From Brachypterus glaber (Eukaryota; Arthropoda; Insecta; Coleoptera; Kateretidae): a stretch of DNA of 64,000 nucleotides. Each line of letters starts with the position of its first letter. The stretch's first letter is position 1. The notes below the pieces were generated by a model. The model searched no databases. It had not been told where the DNA came from and saw only the letters and a program-made list of their open reading frames with translations. The DNA lies in NCBI GenBank assembly GCA_958510825.1, contig OY294044.1, forward strand, positions 39,295,816 to 39,359,815, in the 5' to 3' direction. A program made the translations under genes and the position numbers. This document shows, piece after piece, positions 34,045 to 46,074 of the stretch.

Positions 34045-36005
34045 TTAATCTTCTTTAGGTACCACTTCTTTCCAATTTTCAGCAGAAGGTGGTAGTTTAT
34101 GATATTTTGGTTTTACATATTTAAACATTTTACCTTTGGAAAGGCGAAAGTTTGAGTATCTTAGCGGATTTCTCTCGATTCTAACCAACAGGGAATTATA
34201 CCATCTATCTGCTGTTTTGACTTCAGAAGATTTCATCTAAAATTGGGACAGATCGAGATAACATATCAGGTACTACGTGTTCTTTGCCTTTACGATGTAT
34301 GATGTTAAAATTATATTGTTGTAATCTTACACCCCATCTTGCCAATCTACCACTTGGATTTTTGAGGTTGTTTAACCAAATTAACGAGTGCTGGTCCGTT
34401 ATTACAGTGAAGGGCACTCCTTCCAAATATGACCTTAATTTTTCAATAGCATATAATACTGCTAGGCACTCTTTTTCTGTGGTGCTATATTTTCTTTCTT
34501 GACTTGAAAGTGAACGACTAATGTAACATATTACTTTTTCTCCATTTTCGTAGGGTTGAGTAAGTACAGCACCTATTCCAAAATCTGACGCATCGCTTTG
34601 TACGCTGAAAGGTAAGCTATAGTCTGGGCAAGTAAGAATCGGTGATGAAATAAGAAGTTCTTTAAGTTTTTCACATGCTTCTGCACAAGACTGAGTCCAT
34701 TCAAATTTCTTGTGTTTCCTTAATAATTCATTTAGTGGTGCAATTAAAGTTGAGTAATTAGGAATAAATCTTTTATACCATTGTGCGGTTCCTAAAAAAC
34801 GTCTAATATCTTTTACGTTTTTTGGTTGTGGGATATTAAGTATTGCTTCTACTTTCTTGGGGTCTACGTGAAGTCCTAATTCATCAACAACATATCCTAA
34901 ATATTTAAGCTCGGGTTTACAAAATTCGCACTTTTCTTTACTTAATGTTAGTCCGGCTTTAAGTATCCTTCTAAATACTTCTTCTAAAATTTCCATATGT
35001 TTTTCAAATGTTTCTGTAACTATCACAATATCGTCTAAATATACAAAGACGAAGGGTTCAAGGTCGGCTCCTATTACACGATCTATTAAGCGTTGCCAAG
35101 TTGCAGGTGAGTTATGAAGTCCAAAAGGAAGGCGCTTGAACTGGAAGAGTCCTCTATTAGGTACTGTGAAAGCTGTAAATGGTCTTGAGTCTTCGGCTAC
35201 TGGAATTTGCCAGAAAGCACTTTTTACATCCAGAGATGATAAATATTTTGCTTTTCTTAGTTTTTCTAAAGTATGGGTGACGTATGGAAGTGGGTAACTA
35301 TCTCTCACTGTTACGGCGTTTAATTTTCTGTAATCAACGCAAAATCTGTAAGAACCATTTTTCTTTTTAATTAAAACAATAGGTGATGCCCAAGGTGAAT
35401 CTGATTTTTCGATGATATCGTTATCTAACATTTCTTGAAGTTCTTTATCGACATGTTCTTGTATGACTGGAGATATTGGATAATAACGTTGTTTAATTGG
35501 TGGAGAGTCTGTTTTTATTACGTGTTCTGTTAAGTTAGTGCAACCAATTTTATCCCCCATTTGGTTGAAGTATTTCTGAAGAAGTTTGTCCAATATTATC
35601 TGTTGGTGTTCTAATAGTTTTGATGTTGTTTCGGTAGCGTCCAGATAAGAGTCTGCATTCTTTGAAAAGGTCCAACTATCAGAGCGTAAGTCTGGTACTA
35701 TGCCCATTTTCTTCCAGAAATCCCATCCTAGTATTATTTTATAAGGGGTTTCTTCTAAAATTCGTACTTTCATAAGTATAACTTTGTTGTTGACATTTAT
35801 TGGCAAGTTAGCATATCCGCGACTTGTACAATATTGATTGTTTGCTACACGACATTGTATTGGTTCTTCGACAAGTTTTGCTCCTAATGGTTCTAATATT
35901 TTCCAACCTTCTTTTCCAATATAAGTTAGTGGCTCCAGAATCTAATAATCCAAGCATATTAATACCATAAATGTTGACTTTGAGATAAGGTCTTTCGTTT
36001 TGCAC
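34045..36005 (-). pseudogene. Gypsy protease, reverse transcriptase and RNase H
   Basis: Starts with NERPYLKVNIYG and a retroviral-type protease motif LLDSGAT. A frameshift right after it (near 35935) leads into the frame open from 35806 to 34223. That frame holds SPIVLIKKKNGSYRFCVDYR, SLDVKSAFWQIP (motif A), LPFGLHNSPATWQRLID (motif B), VFVYLDDIVIVT (motif C, YLDD intact), KYLGYVV, then RNase H with QSDASDFGIGAVLT, STTEKECLAVLYAI and ITDQHSLIWL. The segment 34045-34236 is the linker to integrase, reached by a frameshift near 34230, with another near 34040. RT and RNase H look intact as domains; the polyprotein is broken. Confidence 0.9.
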
Positions 36006-36122
36006 ACTCAGTTATAAAATCCAAGATGTGAGTGTTGTTTTTAAAGTTAATAGTCCGTTCCTGTTCTAAATTTTTAAAATACTTGGTCGAATTCTTATAA
36101 ATGGCACTCCTTATACGACCTT

Positions 36123-37807
36123 TTAAGAAGTCCTTTTGGAGTTTTCCGAATTCTGATTCGGGTTACAATTTGGACAGTTTCTTTTTGTAAAGCCGGGATT
36201 TTCACAACGATAGTATCTAAGTATAATTGGTTTTCTGCATTCTGTATAATAATGTCCTAAGTAGTTACAGTTAAAACATTTTATAGGTCTTCGATAATTA
36301 TTATTTGAAGTGTTGTTAGGTTGCTGATCGGTTACGTTATTTGGAGAAAAGTTTCTATTATTTGATAAAAAATTGTTATTAGGTTGTTGATTCCTTGGAT
36401 AAAAATTAGAACTGCGAGTAAAGTTGAAATTTTGAGGTCTAGAATTTTGATTTGAAAAATTGTTGTTATATGTTCTTTGATTTGAAGAAAAGTTTTCCTG
36501 CTGAGGATTGGTAGTTGAAAATTTATTTGGACTTGTTTCTTGTGATGTGATAGCGTCTATGTTGTCGGTTCCTTCTGGATTCCCAATATAAGCAAGATCT
36601 TGTTCCAAAACTTTATTTTTCCTTGAAGGTGGTTTAAATTCTTCTACGTTCTTACGTGTTCCTTCTATTAATCTTCCTAATTCCAAGAGATGTTCCACTG
36701 AGTTTACTTTTGTTAGTCCTAATTGTGTTTGATAAAATGGTAAAATATTCCGAGTAAGAATTTTAAGTTGTGCTTGTTCGCTGATAGGGCAGGTTAATCT
36801 CTTAAATAAAGATGCCATAACTGCTAAATAAATTCCTATAGTTTCGTCCTGTCCTTGTGTTCTTTCTAAAATTTCATGTAAAAGTTTGTCATTATAATCT
36901 GTTGCTTGAAATTCTTCTCTTAATTTAAGTGTCAATTCATCCCATGTAGACATCTGGTTCTTGAAAGCTCTGAAAAATATTAACGCTTTCCCAGTGAATA
37001 AATCACATGCTGAATGAAATAATTCTTCTTTGGAAACATTTCTTGCTTCCCGAAGTTCATCAACTCTTTCTAAAAATGCATTTAATGATAAGCTGTCCTT
37101 TTCCCCACTAAAAGATAAATTCCACTTAGAAACTGGCACTGACTTTATATAACTAAGTGTCTTATTGTAATGTGTATTAGCATTGGTAGGTTGATGTGTA
37201 GGTAGATTAGGTGGTGTGTTCTGAACCTCTGGTACATTATGTCTAAGTGGTGTGGAAGTATGTGACCGTACTGGTTGATTATTACTTGATTCATCTGAAG
37301 ATGAGTCTTCACTTTCATTGTTCAAGTTTGATTCTAACAAGGTAAGTTCAACTGGAGTAACAGAATTTTTGTTTAATTTCTGTTTGTTTTGAATTTCCTG
37401 ACGCATTATATCTTGATATTTGTTGATAGTTCCTAATACTGAAGTTAAAAGTCTTGAGGATTCTTCGTTTTCTTGTGGATTATTTGGTTGCATACGTTTA
37501 ACTCTTCCTAATAAATGATGTAGTTTATATTCTATTTTCCCTTTCTTCTTTTTCTTGTTATTTGGAGTTAACTCATCTATCAGTTGTTTGATTTCTGCTA
37601 ATTTCGTAGCACAAGCAAAAGTATCCTCTTCAAAAGTAAATGGGTGTTGTGGTGGAGTAAAAGATCCTGATTTGATGTCTCCAATGATATAGCTGCATTA
37701 AGAGATGTCCGCATTTCTTCTACTGTCGCTTGTTGAATGTTACGAATCTTGCATTCATATGCCAGTTCGTCTTGTACTAGATGATAAAGTTTAAATCTAA
37801 GAGCCAT
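36123..37807 (-). pseudogene. Gypsy gag
   Basis: Starts MALRFKLYHLVQDELAYECK at 37807 and carries a single frameshift near 37690, then runs openly through the 456-codon frame 37493-36123. It has an acidic Ser/Asn-rich region, a capsid-like retrotransposon gag domain (VSKWNLSFSGEKDSLSLNAF, LFTGKALIFFRAF, TWDELTLKLREEF), and an Asn-rich basic tail. One clear zinc knuckle, CFNCNYLGHYYTEC (CX2CX4HX4C), is followed by a second knuckle-like block, GFTKRNCPNC, whose first Cys appears to be Tyr. Gag coats the element RNA and forms particles. It lies 5' of the protease on the minus strand. Confidence 0.85.
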
Positions 37808-38648
37808 GATTGTTGAAAAATTTATAACCACTAATAAGTAAAACCGAGAAAATATCCACCAAGAACCTCAAACACTATCCAGCAAAAACCGATAAAAATA
37901 AAATGTAGATAAAATAACCAAAAATAACTACACCTGATATGCACTAGTATAAGTAAAACTGCAGGAAAAATGACAACTAATAACCGTTAAACTTAATCAA
38001 TGTTTAAGCTAACTATAGAAATTAAGTAATAATAATAAGGTAAGAATAAGTAATGGTAAAATTAAATTATTAATAATAGTAATAATAAATTATGGCTTAT
38101 ATTTAGCTCAAATAAAAAAAATTAACTTTAAATTAATCCGATTTAATTTAAAGAATTTGAAGAGAAGATAAACGTAACCAACCAGAAATTAGCGCAATTC
38201 TAAAAATATAACCGTATAAAAATATGTAAAAGTATTTATAAAACTACCTTCGACTGTATCTTCAAATGAGAAATAGTAAATAATAATAATAATAATCGAT
38301 AATAATATTTTATGCTTGATTGTTTGGTTACAAATGTTGTTTAAACCAAAAGCAAAAAAAAAACCTTAATAAAGGAAAAAAATATGTAAAAGTATATAAG
38401 TATATATAAAAAATATTAGGCGAAAATAACTCAACAATGTAGGCACGTTGAGTATAAGGCCTACCGCGCAACTGCATAAACAAACAAAAACATTTTTAAG
38501 TACAACTATAACTGCTACTTGAAAAAAATTAAAAAAAAAAAGGTACATTACAACAACACTAGCAGTAAACCAAAATACAATACAACTCCAATAACTGAAG
38601 AATTATAAATATATTACAACTTCCAAATAATTAAAGTAAAAAAAAATA
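37808..38648 (-). other. Gypsy 5' leader (noncoding)
   Basis: AT-rich, no coding frame, between the primer binding site and gag. Confidence 0.6.
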
Positions 38649-38665
38649 TGTATAGTTGGGCGCCA
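38649..38665 (-). other. Gypsy primer binding site
   Basis: The minus strand reads TGGCGCCCAACTATACA one base after the LTR end GTTACA. TGGCGCC... is a typical start for an LTR-element site complementary to a tRNA 3' end; the tRNA is not identified. Confidence 0.75.
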
Positions 38666-38666
38666 A

Positions 38667-40905
38667 TGTAACGTTTCGGGGATTCCCAAGTACGTTATCA
38701 AGTAATACTCGGGATTACTTCTGGGTGCCACAAATTATTTATCCTAACTAGGGGTAAATAAAAGTCAACATGAAAATAATAAATTATTTATTAAATAATG
38801 TAAAGTATATAGTGTTGATGTTCATCTATAGTTCCGCTGGTACTGTGCTGAAATAAAAAGTTATAAATATAAAAATAAAATGAGTTGATCACTCAAGGGT
38901 CCTTAGGCCAGCTAGCTCTGTTGCGAAGAGAATTTATAGATTGACAGCAAATAATTTGGGCACCACTTTAAAAATGAACTTCTTGAGGATTAGACCATAT
39001 AAACTTAGAACTATGAGATGTAATAAAAAGATTTAAATTAAATATTAATAACGATTTATTAAAATAAAATAAAAAGAGATATAAGTTACATGAGTCGATT
39101 GAAGTTGTTTATAAAATTGTTGTTGTAATGTTGTTGCACTTTATTATAATATGTTACAACATTATTGTTCATAACATTTTAAATTGTAATATAAATAGTA
39201 ATTTTCAAATACTAATTATAAATAGTAAATGTAAATAATTAATATAATTAATTAATAAAATAAATAATTGAAGCAAATCATTTGTAATAAGTTTTAAGTT
39301 ATGCAATAGGTTTTAAATATAAGTTTCAGTTAAAGTTATAAGTCATAAGTAAATAATTCAAGTGTAATTTCATAAAATTATATTCTAAGTTAAACAATTA
39401 AATAATTCAAGTTTAAATTACAAAGAAGGAAGGCTTAAGTTAAACCAAACAGTAGAAATGAAATTTAAATAGTAAAGTAGGAAAAATGCAGTAAAATAGT
39501 GAAATAATAAAATTATTCTACTAGATCCATCCATGTTCACCAATTAAATATTTTGGCTAAACCTTAAATTATAAAACAGCCTAATATAGAATTTTAATAA
39601 AATAGAGAAATAAGTTTGAATTATAGAACAGTCAAACTAGAACAATAATAATTAATTGAAGCAAATATATTTGAAATAATTAAATGTTATAAATTGTTAA
39701 GGTAAATAAAATAAAAAAATTAATTAAACTTGAATCACATACCTACCTATCAAATAGCAATTATAAAAGTACTAATAAAATAGTAAATAGTAAAAAGTAA
39801 TGAATAATAAAATAGTAAATAGCAAAATTTAACGAGTAATAATAAAATAGTAAATAGCAAAATTAATGAGTAATAATGAAATAGTAAATAGTTAAATTTA
39901 ATGGATAATAATAAAATAGTAAATAGTAAAATTAAATGAGAACTAATAAAATAGTAAATAGTAAAATTAGATGAGTACTAATAAAATAGTAAATAGTAAA
40001 ATTAAATGAGAACTAATAAAATAGTAAATAGTAAAATTAAATGACACTAATAAAATAGTAAATAGTAAAATTAAATGAGAACTAATAAAATAGTAAATAG
40101 TGAAATATGAATTAAGTAATAATAACATAGTAAATAGTTAAATTTAAGGAGTACCTAATAATAAAATAGTAAATAGCAAAATATCAAGAATATTAACAAA
40201 ACAGCAAAAGTAAAGGATAATAAGCAAAAGTAAATAGCCAAAATGTAAAAGCAATAATAAAATAAGACAATAGACAAATAATAGCAACTTCTATCTTTTC
40301 CTATTTTATTTGTTTAGTAGTGGGCCACACTGTACCATTATACCATTTCTTTCTTTCAATTACTATCCTATTTGTTTAGTGGTGAACTATAGTGTAATTA
40401 CTATTTTATTTGTTTAGTGGTGAAATATACAGAGTCATTACTATCTTATTTGTTTAGTGGTGAACTATACAGTGTCCCTTGATGGTAAGGGGGTAATCAC
40501 CAGTATGGCTACAGATTGTACGGCTTGCCCTGCGAACCGAAGCAGCTATTTGGGTACAACCACAAATATCTGATCTGACAGGAAAATAGAGAAAAAAAAT
40601 ATAATTATGTAAATATATATACTCATTAAATTAGCCTAAACTTGCATAAATTAGAACTTAAACTCATGTAGTAATTTATAATAAAATATCAAAAATAGAA
40701 AATAGCATCAGAAATAGTTATAGTTAAATGATACACAAATAACCATTTTATTTGTTTATGCAGTGCTACTGTGAATTATGTTAAGTTTGGATATGATTAA
40801 ATAGCCAATAAATTTATGTACCATGGATATAGAAATAAAAAGTTCCTGTAGGAACCCTGAAATTTAAAGTAACGTTAGGCAACCTTCCTTACACTGAATA
40901 TTATT
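38667..40905 (-). repeat. Gypsy element 5' LTR (truncated)
   Basis: The LTR's end on the minus strand is GTTACA at 38667-38672, matching the TGTAAC start of the other LTR as a short inverted repeat. The LTR extends at least to 40905, where similarity to 31167 stops and Copia sequence begins. 40300-40470 holds several copies of 'tatttgtttagtggtgaact' spaced about 38 bp, and two copies occur at 30671-30730. Confidence 0.65.
39765..40260. repeat. AT-rich tandem repeat inside the Gypsy LTR
   Basis: Repeated 'ctaataaaatagtaaatagt' blocks, period roughly 40 bp, ten or so copies of varying length. Confidence 0.8.
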
Positions 40906-41368
40906 ATAAACAGTTTAATAAAAATCAATTAATTTATTAATAAGTTAAGAATTGACAGTCTATAAAAATATATACTGCACGTTTGTCGGTTAATAACCGA
41001 AAAATATATATAAGAAAGTTATCTATCTAACGTTTTATTTGAATATTAGCAACATACAGGATACACAGTGCTGATGATTCCCAAAAAGGATGAAATGGTA
41101 CTATTCACTGTTTCCTGTCCATTTGATTTTAACGACAGATAGATAACTTTCTTAATTTATTAATACTGAACAAAACCAAAATACAACCATAAAACGTTAA
41201 TTATAAAATAATGAAAACTCTTCAGAACTACTATTTGACAGATTACAATGACATTAAATTAAAAATAATAAATATCATATCTTAGTAACCGTAAAAGTAC
41301 CAGTTAGGCATTTGGTACTTTAGTACTATAGACTCATGTCTATGCTAACTTCCTAAAAACTCCAACAC
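40906..41368 (-). repeat. Copia 3' LTR (partial)
   Basis: On the minus strand the LTR starts TGTTGGAGTTTTTAGG at 41368, right after a purine tract AAAAGTGGG, the usual Copia arrangement. Its far end is not recognised and sequence passes into the truncated Gypsy LTR. A 17-bp inverted repeat, 'aagaaagttatctatct' near 41013 and its complement near 41135, lies inside. Confidence 0.55.
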
Positions 41369-41383
41369 CCACTTTTAGGTAGT

Positions 41384-41842
41384 TCAGTTAGTAACACCAA
41401 TCTTCTGTCTTAAATATTCAAATTGAAGTTTGGACAGTGGTTTTGTAAATATATCAGCTAACTGCTCCTTTGACTCAATATATTTTAGTTCTATTTCACC
41501 ACGTTCATATACATCTCGTACAAAATGAAATCGAACATCGATATGTTTTGTTTTTCTATGATACTCTGGATTACTTGATAATTTTAAACCTAGCTCATTA
41601 ATAATCCGACGAAGCCATATTGCATCTTTTGTTCCATTGGACAAGGAAATGTACTCAGCTTCAGTTGTAGAAAGTGATACTACACGTTGCCGTTCTGAAG
41701 ACCAAGAGACTGCTCCTCCATTAAACAAAAAAACACTCCCGCTTGTAGATTTACGTGTGTCTATGTCACCCGCGTAATCTGCATCCGTGAACCCGCACAA
41801 GGTATTTTTGCTCCCACTGTCTGTAAATAATCCCGTAATCAA
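41384..41842 (-). pseudogene. Copia RNase H domain
   Basis: Minus frame with LCGFTDADYAGDIDTRKSTS (catalytic Asp region), GGAVSWSSERQRVVSLSTTE, AEYISLSNGTKDAIWLRRI and HIDVRFHFVRDVYERGEIEL, ending in QKIGVTN-stop. These are hallmark Copia RNase H motifs. The segment usually containing the DNQSAI motif, between LGLKLS and NPEYH, is absent, so an internal deletion removed part of the fold. It is joined by a frame change to the RT frame at about 41800. Confidence 0.85.
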
Positions 41843-42921
41843 TTGTTCCTTTCAAATACCGCATTATTTTCTTAACTGCTTGCCAATGCTCCTGTCCGTA
41901 ACATGTTAAAAATTGACTGGCTTGATTAACGGCGTATTCGATATCTGGACGACTCACTTTGGCTGCGAAAAGAAGAGATCCAATAGCTTCGCCATATGGC
42001 ACATTTTTTATTTCATTTTTTTCTTGTAGACTCTGCATTTTACTCAGACGTAGGCCAGGCTCAGCAGGAACAGTTGATGTTTTAGCTTCTTCCATGTAAA
42101 ACCGATTCAGTATCTTCTGAATATATGCACTCTGACTTATTTTAATCGTGCCCTCTCGATTTCGCTCAATTTCAAGACCAATGAACCGTTTCGCAATGTC
42201 AATAGTAATTTGAAAATTCTGCTTCAAATTTTGCAGAACTTCATTAATTGCATCTTGAGAGATTGAGATCAGGCCATCATTAAAGTCCTAAATATACAAC
42301 TTCTCCATTTACATTACCAGAAAATATACATTTATCTGACTCTGTTTGTTTAAAATTAAATAACTGTAAAAATTTAACTAACTTCGTATTCCAACATCGT
42401 GGAGATTGCTTTAATCCATATAAACTTCTTTGAAGCTTACAAACTGCTTCAGGGCGGTCCTTCTCTTCAAATCCAGGAGGTAGCTGCATGTAAATTTCTT
42501 CCTTTAAATCGCCATGTAGCTGCATGTAAATTTCTTCCTTTAAATCGCCATTGAGAAATGCCGTTTTGACATCAAATTGAGATATTTCTAAGTTATTTCT
42601 TGCAGCTAAGGATAGAAGTATTCGAACCGATTCATAACGAACTACTGGAGCAAACGTTTCAAAATAATCTATGCCTTCACGCTGTGAGAAGCCTTTCGCC
42701 ACTAGCCTGGCTTTGTATCGAATAGTTCCAATAGAAGTGACCTTTTCATTAAATATCCATCTACAGCCAATCACATGCTTACCTTCTGGAAGTTCAGAAA
42801 GCTCCCACGTTTCATTTTGATACAGTGAGTTCATTTCATCATTCATTGCATTTAACCATTTTTGAGATTTAGCCGAGGCCATAGCACCTTCAAAACTGGT
42901 TGGTACTGCATCAACTATCAA
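41766..42921 (-). pseudogene. Copia reverse transcriptase
   Basis: The minus strand reads KWLNAMNDEMNSLYQNETWE, GCRWIFNEKV, YKARLVAKGFSQREGIDYFE, TFAPVVRYESVRILLSLAAR, ISQFDVKTAFLNGDLKEEIY (motif A), CKLQRSLYGLKQSPRCW (motif B). The catalytic YVDD block near 42270-42285 is lost: the frame ends YLGL-stop, and in the next frame FNDGLIS resumes, which implies a few deleted bases. Downstream KRFIGLEIER, YIQKILNRF, VPYGEAIGSLLFAAKVSRPD and AVKKIMRYLKGT are conserved. A 36-bp in-frame tandem duplication (42481-42552) repeats GDLKEEIYMQLH. Inactive. Confidence 0.9.
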
Positions 42922-43480
42922 GGCATCTTCGTATCGCTGAGGTCTGCGCCATATTCTTCCTGAACCTCTGGTGGCATTTCATTATCAGGCTCTAGTTGAT
43001 CTTCATAACCAAAACCAAGTACTACATTTTCTTCCTCCGGTTTATTCTGAATTATTTCAACTTGCGCTAACATTTCATTAAAAATAACATCGCAGCTTAC
43101 ATGTATTTTTCGATTATTAGGGTCCCAAAGACGATAGTTCTTTGATTCGCCTTCATAGCCAACTAAAATCATTTTAGTGCTTTTTGAATCAAGTTTTGTT
43201 CTAGATTCTTTAGGTACATGTAGATACGCATCACAACCAAATATACGCATGTGCTTGATTTCTGGTTTTTCACTAAACCATCTCTCATATGAAGTCTTTT
43301 CTTCAGATTGCTTTGATATCGTTCTATTTAAAACATATGCAGCTGTCGCAATTGCTTCTGCCCATAACTCTTTAGAAAGGTACATTTTTTTCAAAAAAAT
43401 CCCATTCTGAAACTGCTGCACATATTTTTTTAATTTTCACGGAAAATGTTAGTTATACCATGAGCTATTCGTGTATTTTT
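42918..43480 (-). pseudogene. Copia integrase C-terminal part, truncated
   Basis: The minus frame encodes ELWAEAIATAAYVLNRTISK, KTSYERWFSEKPEIKHMRIF, GCDAYLHVPKESRTKLDSKS and MILVGYEGESKNYRLWDPNN, the standard region C-terminal to the Copia integrase core. The catalytic D-D-E core and the whole of gag and protease are missing. The coding sequence is cut at about 43480, where the foldback-type terminus 'tatttcaaatacacggtgta' begins. Confidence 0.85.
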
Positions 43481-43481
43481 T

Positions 43482-43527
43482 TCCCGACGCTATTTCAAAT
43501 ACACGGTGTATATATATATATATATTA
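43482..43527. repeat. Foldback-type terminus plus (TA)n
   Basis: 43482-43510 is the inverted form of the terminus at 26153 and 24754 ('tatttcaaatacacggtgta'), followed by a short TA tract that ends at foldback element 2. Confidence 0.65.
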
Positions 43528-44418
43528 GGGTGGTTCAAAACAAAAAAGTTGGAACTTTTTGCTGCTCATGGAGAATAAAGCTCATTTTGATGATTTAATA
43601 TCCCACAAAAAAAATAAAAAATATTGGAGTATATTTACCACTCCCTCACGAGGGTGCAAGTTTTGGCTACTTATCCAGGGTGGGCTCGAAGTGATTTTAA
43701 CTAAAATGCTCCCTACCTTAAAAATTCCAAATTAGGGGTCGAATTTTAGTAAAAAATCCAAAAATAAAAATAATCGCTTTCCCCACTTTTTTTTATGGGG
43801 AAAAAACGCGAAAATCTGGAAATTATGTAGCAAAAAATTAGGCGTTTTCTCAAATGACCTGAAATTTAAATAATATAGCCTTTATAGCTTAAGTTTTAAC
43901 ATATTATTTATTAATTTTCTTTTTATCATAACTTTTCTGTTACTTAACCGATTTTAAAATTAAAAAAATCAAAATAAAGATCATTTAATTTTATTTAATT
44001 TTTGTAGTATTTGAAAAAACGGTTTTTTGGGATAAACGCCCTCATTTGGTGTGTTAGCAAAGCGCATTTTTTTTATTTTTATGTTAAAACTTAAGCTAGT
44101 ATATAAAGACTATATTATGAAAATTTCCAGATTTTCCCGTTTTTTCACCATAAAAAAAAAGTGGGGAAAGCGATTATTTTTATTTTTGGATTTTTTACTA
44201 ACATTCGACCCCTAATTAGGAATTTTTAAGGTAGCGAGCATTTTAGTTAAAATCACTTCGAGCCCACCCTGGATAAGTAGCCAAAACTTGCACCCTCATG
44301 AGGGAGTGGTAAATATACTCCAATATTTTTAATTTTTTTTGTGGGATATTAACTCATCAAAATGAGCTTATTCTCCATGAGCAGTAAAAAATTCCAACAT
44401 TTTTGTTTTGAACCACCC
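43528..44418. mobile_element. Foldback element 2 with TA target
   Basis: Ends GGGTGGTTCAAAACAAAA and its inverse; arms about 43528-43899 and 44081-44418, near-identical over the outer ~300 bp. The element is flanked by TA on both sides inside TA-rich DNA, as for Tc1/mariner-like insertion. The left arm has a small insertion near 43832-43855. No transposase. Confidence 0.8.
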
Positions 44419-45277
44419 TAATATACATATATATATATACAGGGCGGGTCATCTAAGACGTATAGGGCATTTTTTGGCGTTATTTCTAAAGCTATCAATT
44501 TAAAATTAAAACTATTGATTATAGACCCAATAAGCTATTAGTCTGACTAACCAAAACTTTTATTTTGGAGTTGCTATTATTTTGGAGTTGCGGCCACATG
44601 AAACTGAATTTCAAAGTTTAGTTAAAAACTTGAAAATCTAAAAATATTTGCTTTTTCTTTAACGTTCAATACTTTTTGTAATTAGTAACGCAATTTTTTA
44701 AACAAAAAATCTAAATTGAAAAATTAATAATTTTAAAATTTTCTTACAGTGTATTTAAATAAAATGATTTTATTTAGTTTGCTGTGATAAAAATTTTCTA
44801 ATCGTGAGTCTTTCATAAATGTCAATTTATTTTACCTATGATGTCAACTGACTTTTTCTTTCGCAATAAGTTATTGCCAATAACTATGTTCGAAATTAAG
44901 AAATAAACTTTTTTGATAAATTAGTGAAAAATGGATTAAAAATAGGAATCAGTTAAAAGTGCTTCTGAATTTTATCACCAGCCAGCATAATTTGAATACA
45001 TGTAGTTTTTGAACGTTTTAAGAACTTTTATAAAAATAAGGTCTACACAATAAATTTATAACTAAAAACAAATAAAAAAAACTAAATAGATACGTATTTG
45101 AGTTTGTATTTAAGTTAAGCAATTAGAAGTATAATTTAGTTCATTGTATTAGCTCTTGTATAAACAGAAACCTGGCGATACTACCTATAGAAAAGCGATT
45201 AAAAATAAAGTTTTTTTTTTACTTTTTTATCGTAACGAGATTATTTTATAGAAACCCTTACTGTTAGTTTATCCAAC
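44419..45277. other. Noncoding, remnant repeats
   Basis: Starts with (TA)n and 'cagggcgggtcatctaagac', which looks like a mobile-element end. 'attttggagttg' is duplicated near 44563-44590. No coding frame. Confidence 0.4.
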
Positions 45278-45486
45278 CCGGACAACATCCATAAACTCAT
45301 ATAGGCCTCATGAGAGCATCATGTTATGATTTCCACGTTTTGTACTCATACGAACATCATGATGAGCACATCTCATGATTTTGTGATCGTGTTGAGAGTG
45401 TGCTATGAGGTTGTCATGAGGTGTATACATTTAACGTTAAATCATTAAATGATAATATCTACGTGAAATAGCAAATGTTGTCCGGG
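45278..45486. mobile_element. Candidate MITE, 209 bp
   Basis: CCCGGACAACAT (45278-45289) and ATGTTGTCCGGG (45475-45486) are perfect inverted repeats, each flanked by CAA (45275-45277 and 45487-45489), a possible 3-bp TSD. Internally there are several 'catgag' / 'ctcatg' motifs. Superfamily not assigned. Confidence 0.55.
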
Positions 45487-45489
45487 CAA

Positions 45490-46074
45490 TCATTAGACTA
45501 ATTTGAGAATTAAACCAATAATGTAATATGTGTCAAAAAAATCTGTATTTTCATTGCAATGGCCAATGGACCAATGCATTGGTCCAATTTTTAGAAATTT
45601 AGTGTTAATCAGGCCTATTCACACGTACCATTGAAATTCTATTCAATATTGACAACAATTTCAATATCTTGAAGTTTCAATACAATATTGTTTTCCGTAA
45701 ACAATAATTGCTATTCCGATGTACACACAAAACAACATTGTTTTCGAATTCAATATTGAATTTGAATAAACATGAAGTTAATCACGAACAGGTTGAGCAA
45801 CTTTTGTAGGCAAAAAAATAATGAGATTTCATATTTTGGTTATTATTTTTATGAAAAAAGGCCACTAATTAATCAAAAAGAAGATTCTAACCTAACTTTC
45901 TAAATTTTTGCAGTATTTACTAAACAAATACTATTTAGCTTTTTGTCAAAAATGGTTGGGAAAGCCTTGTATTCGTGCAAAAATGTTATTTTTTGTGTTT
46001 TTTTTGTGTTTACCAAACATCCAAGTGGATACCACGGTCTGCTGTTTTTTAAGTTAAGTTAAAGCTTATGGATC
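45490..46074. other. Noncoding with repeated CAATATTG-type octamers
   Basis: Several 'caatattg' or near copies between 45645 and 45765. No gene. Nothing else recognised. Confidence 0.4.

Noticed and set aside
26153..43510. A single ~17-kb Polinton-like element bounded by the shared termini
   Set aside because: None of the genes expected of such an element (DNA polymerase B, packaging ATPase, capsid) is present; the interval is filled by retroelements and MITEs. Kept only as a question in the findings.
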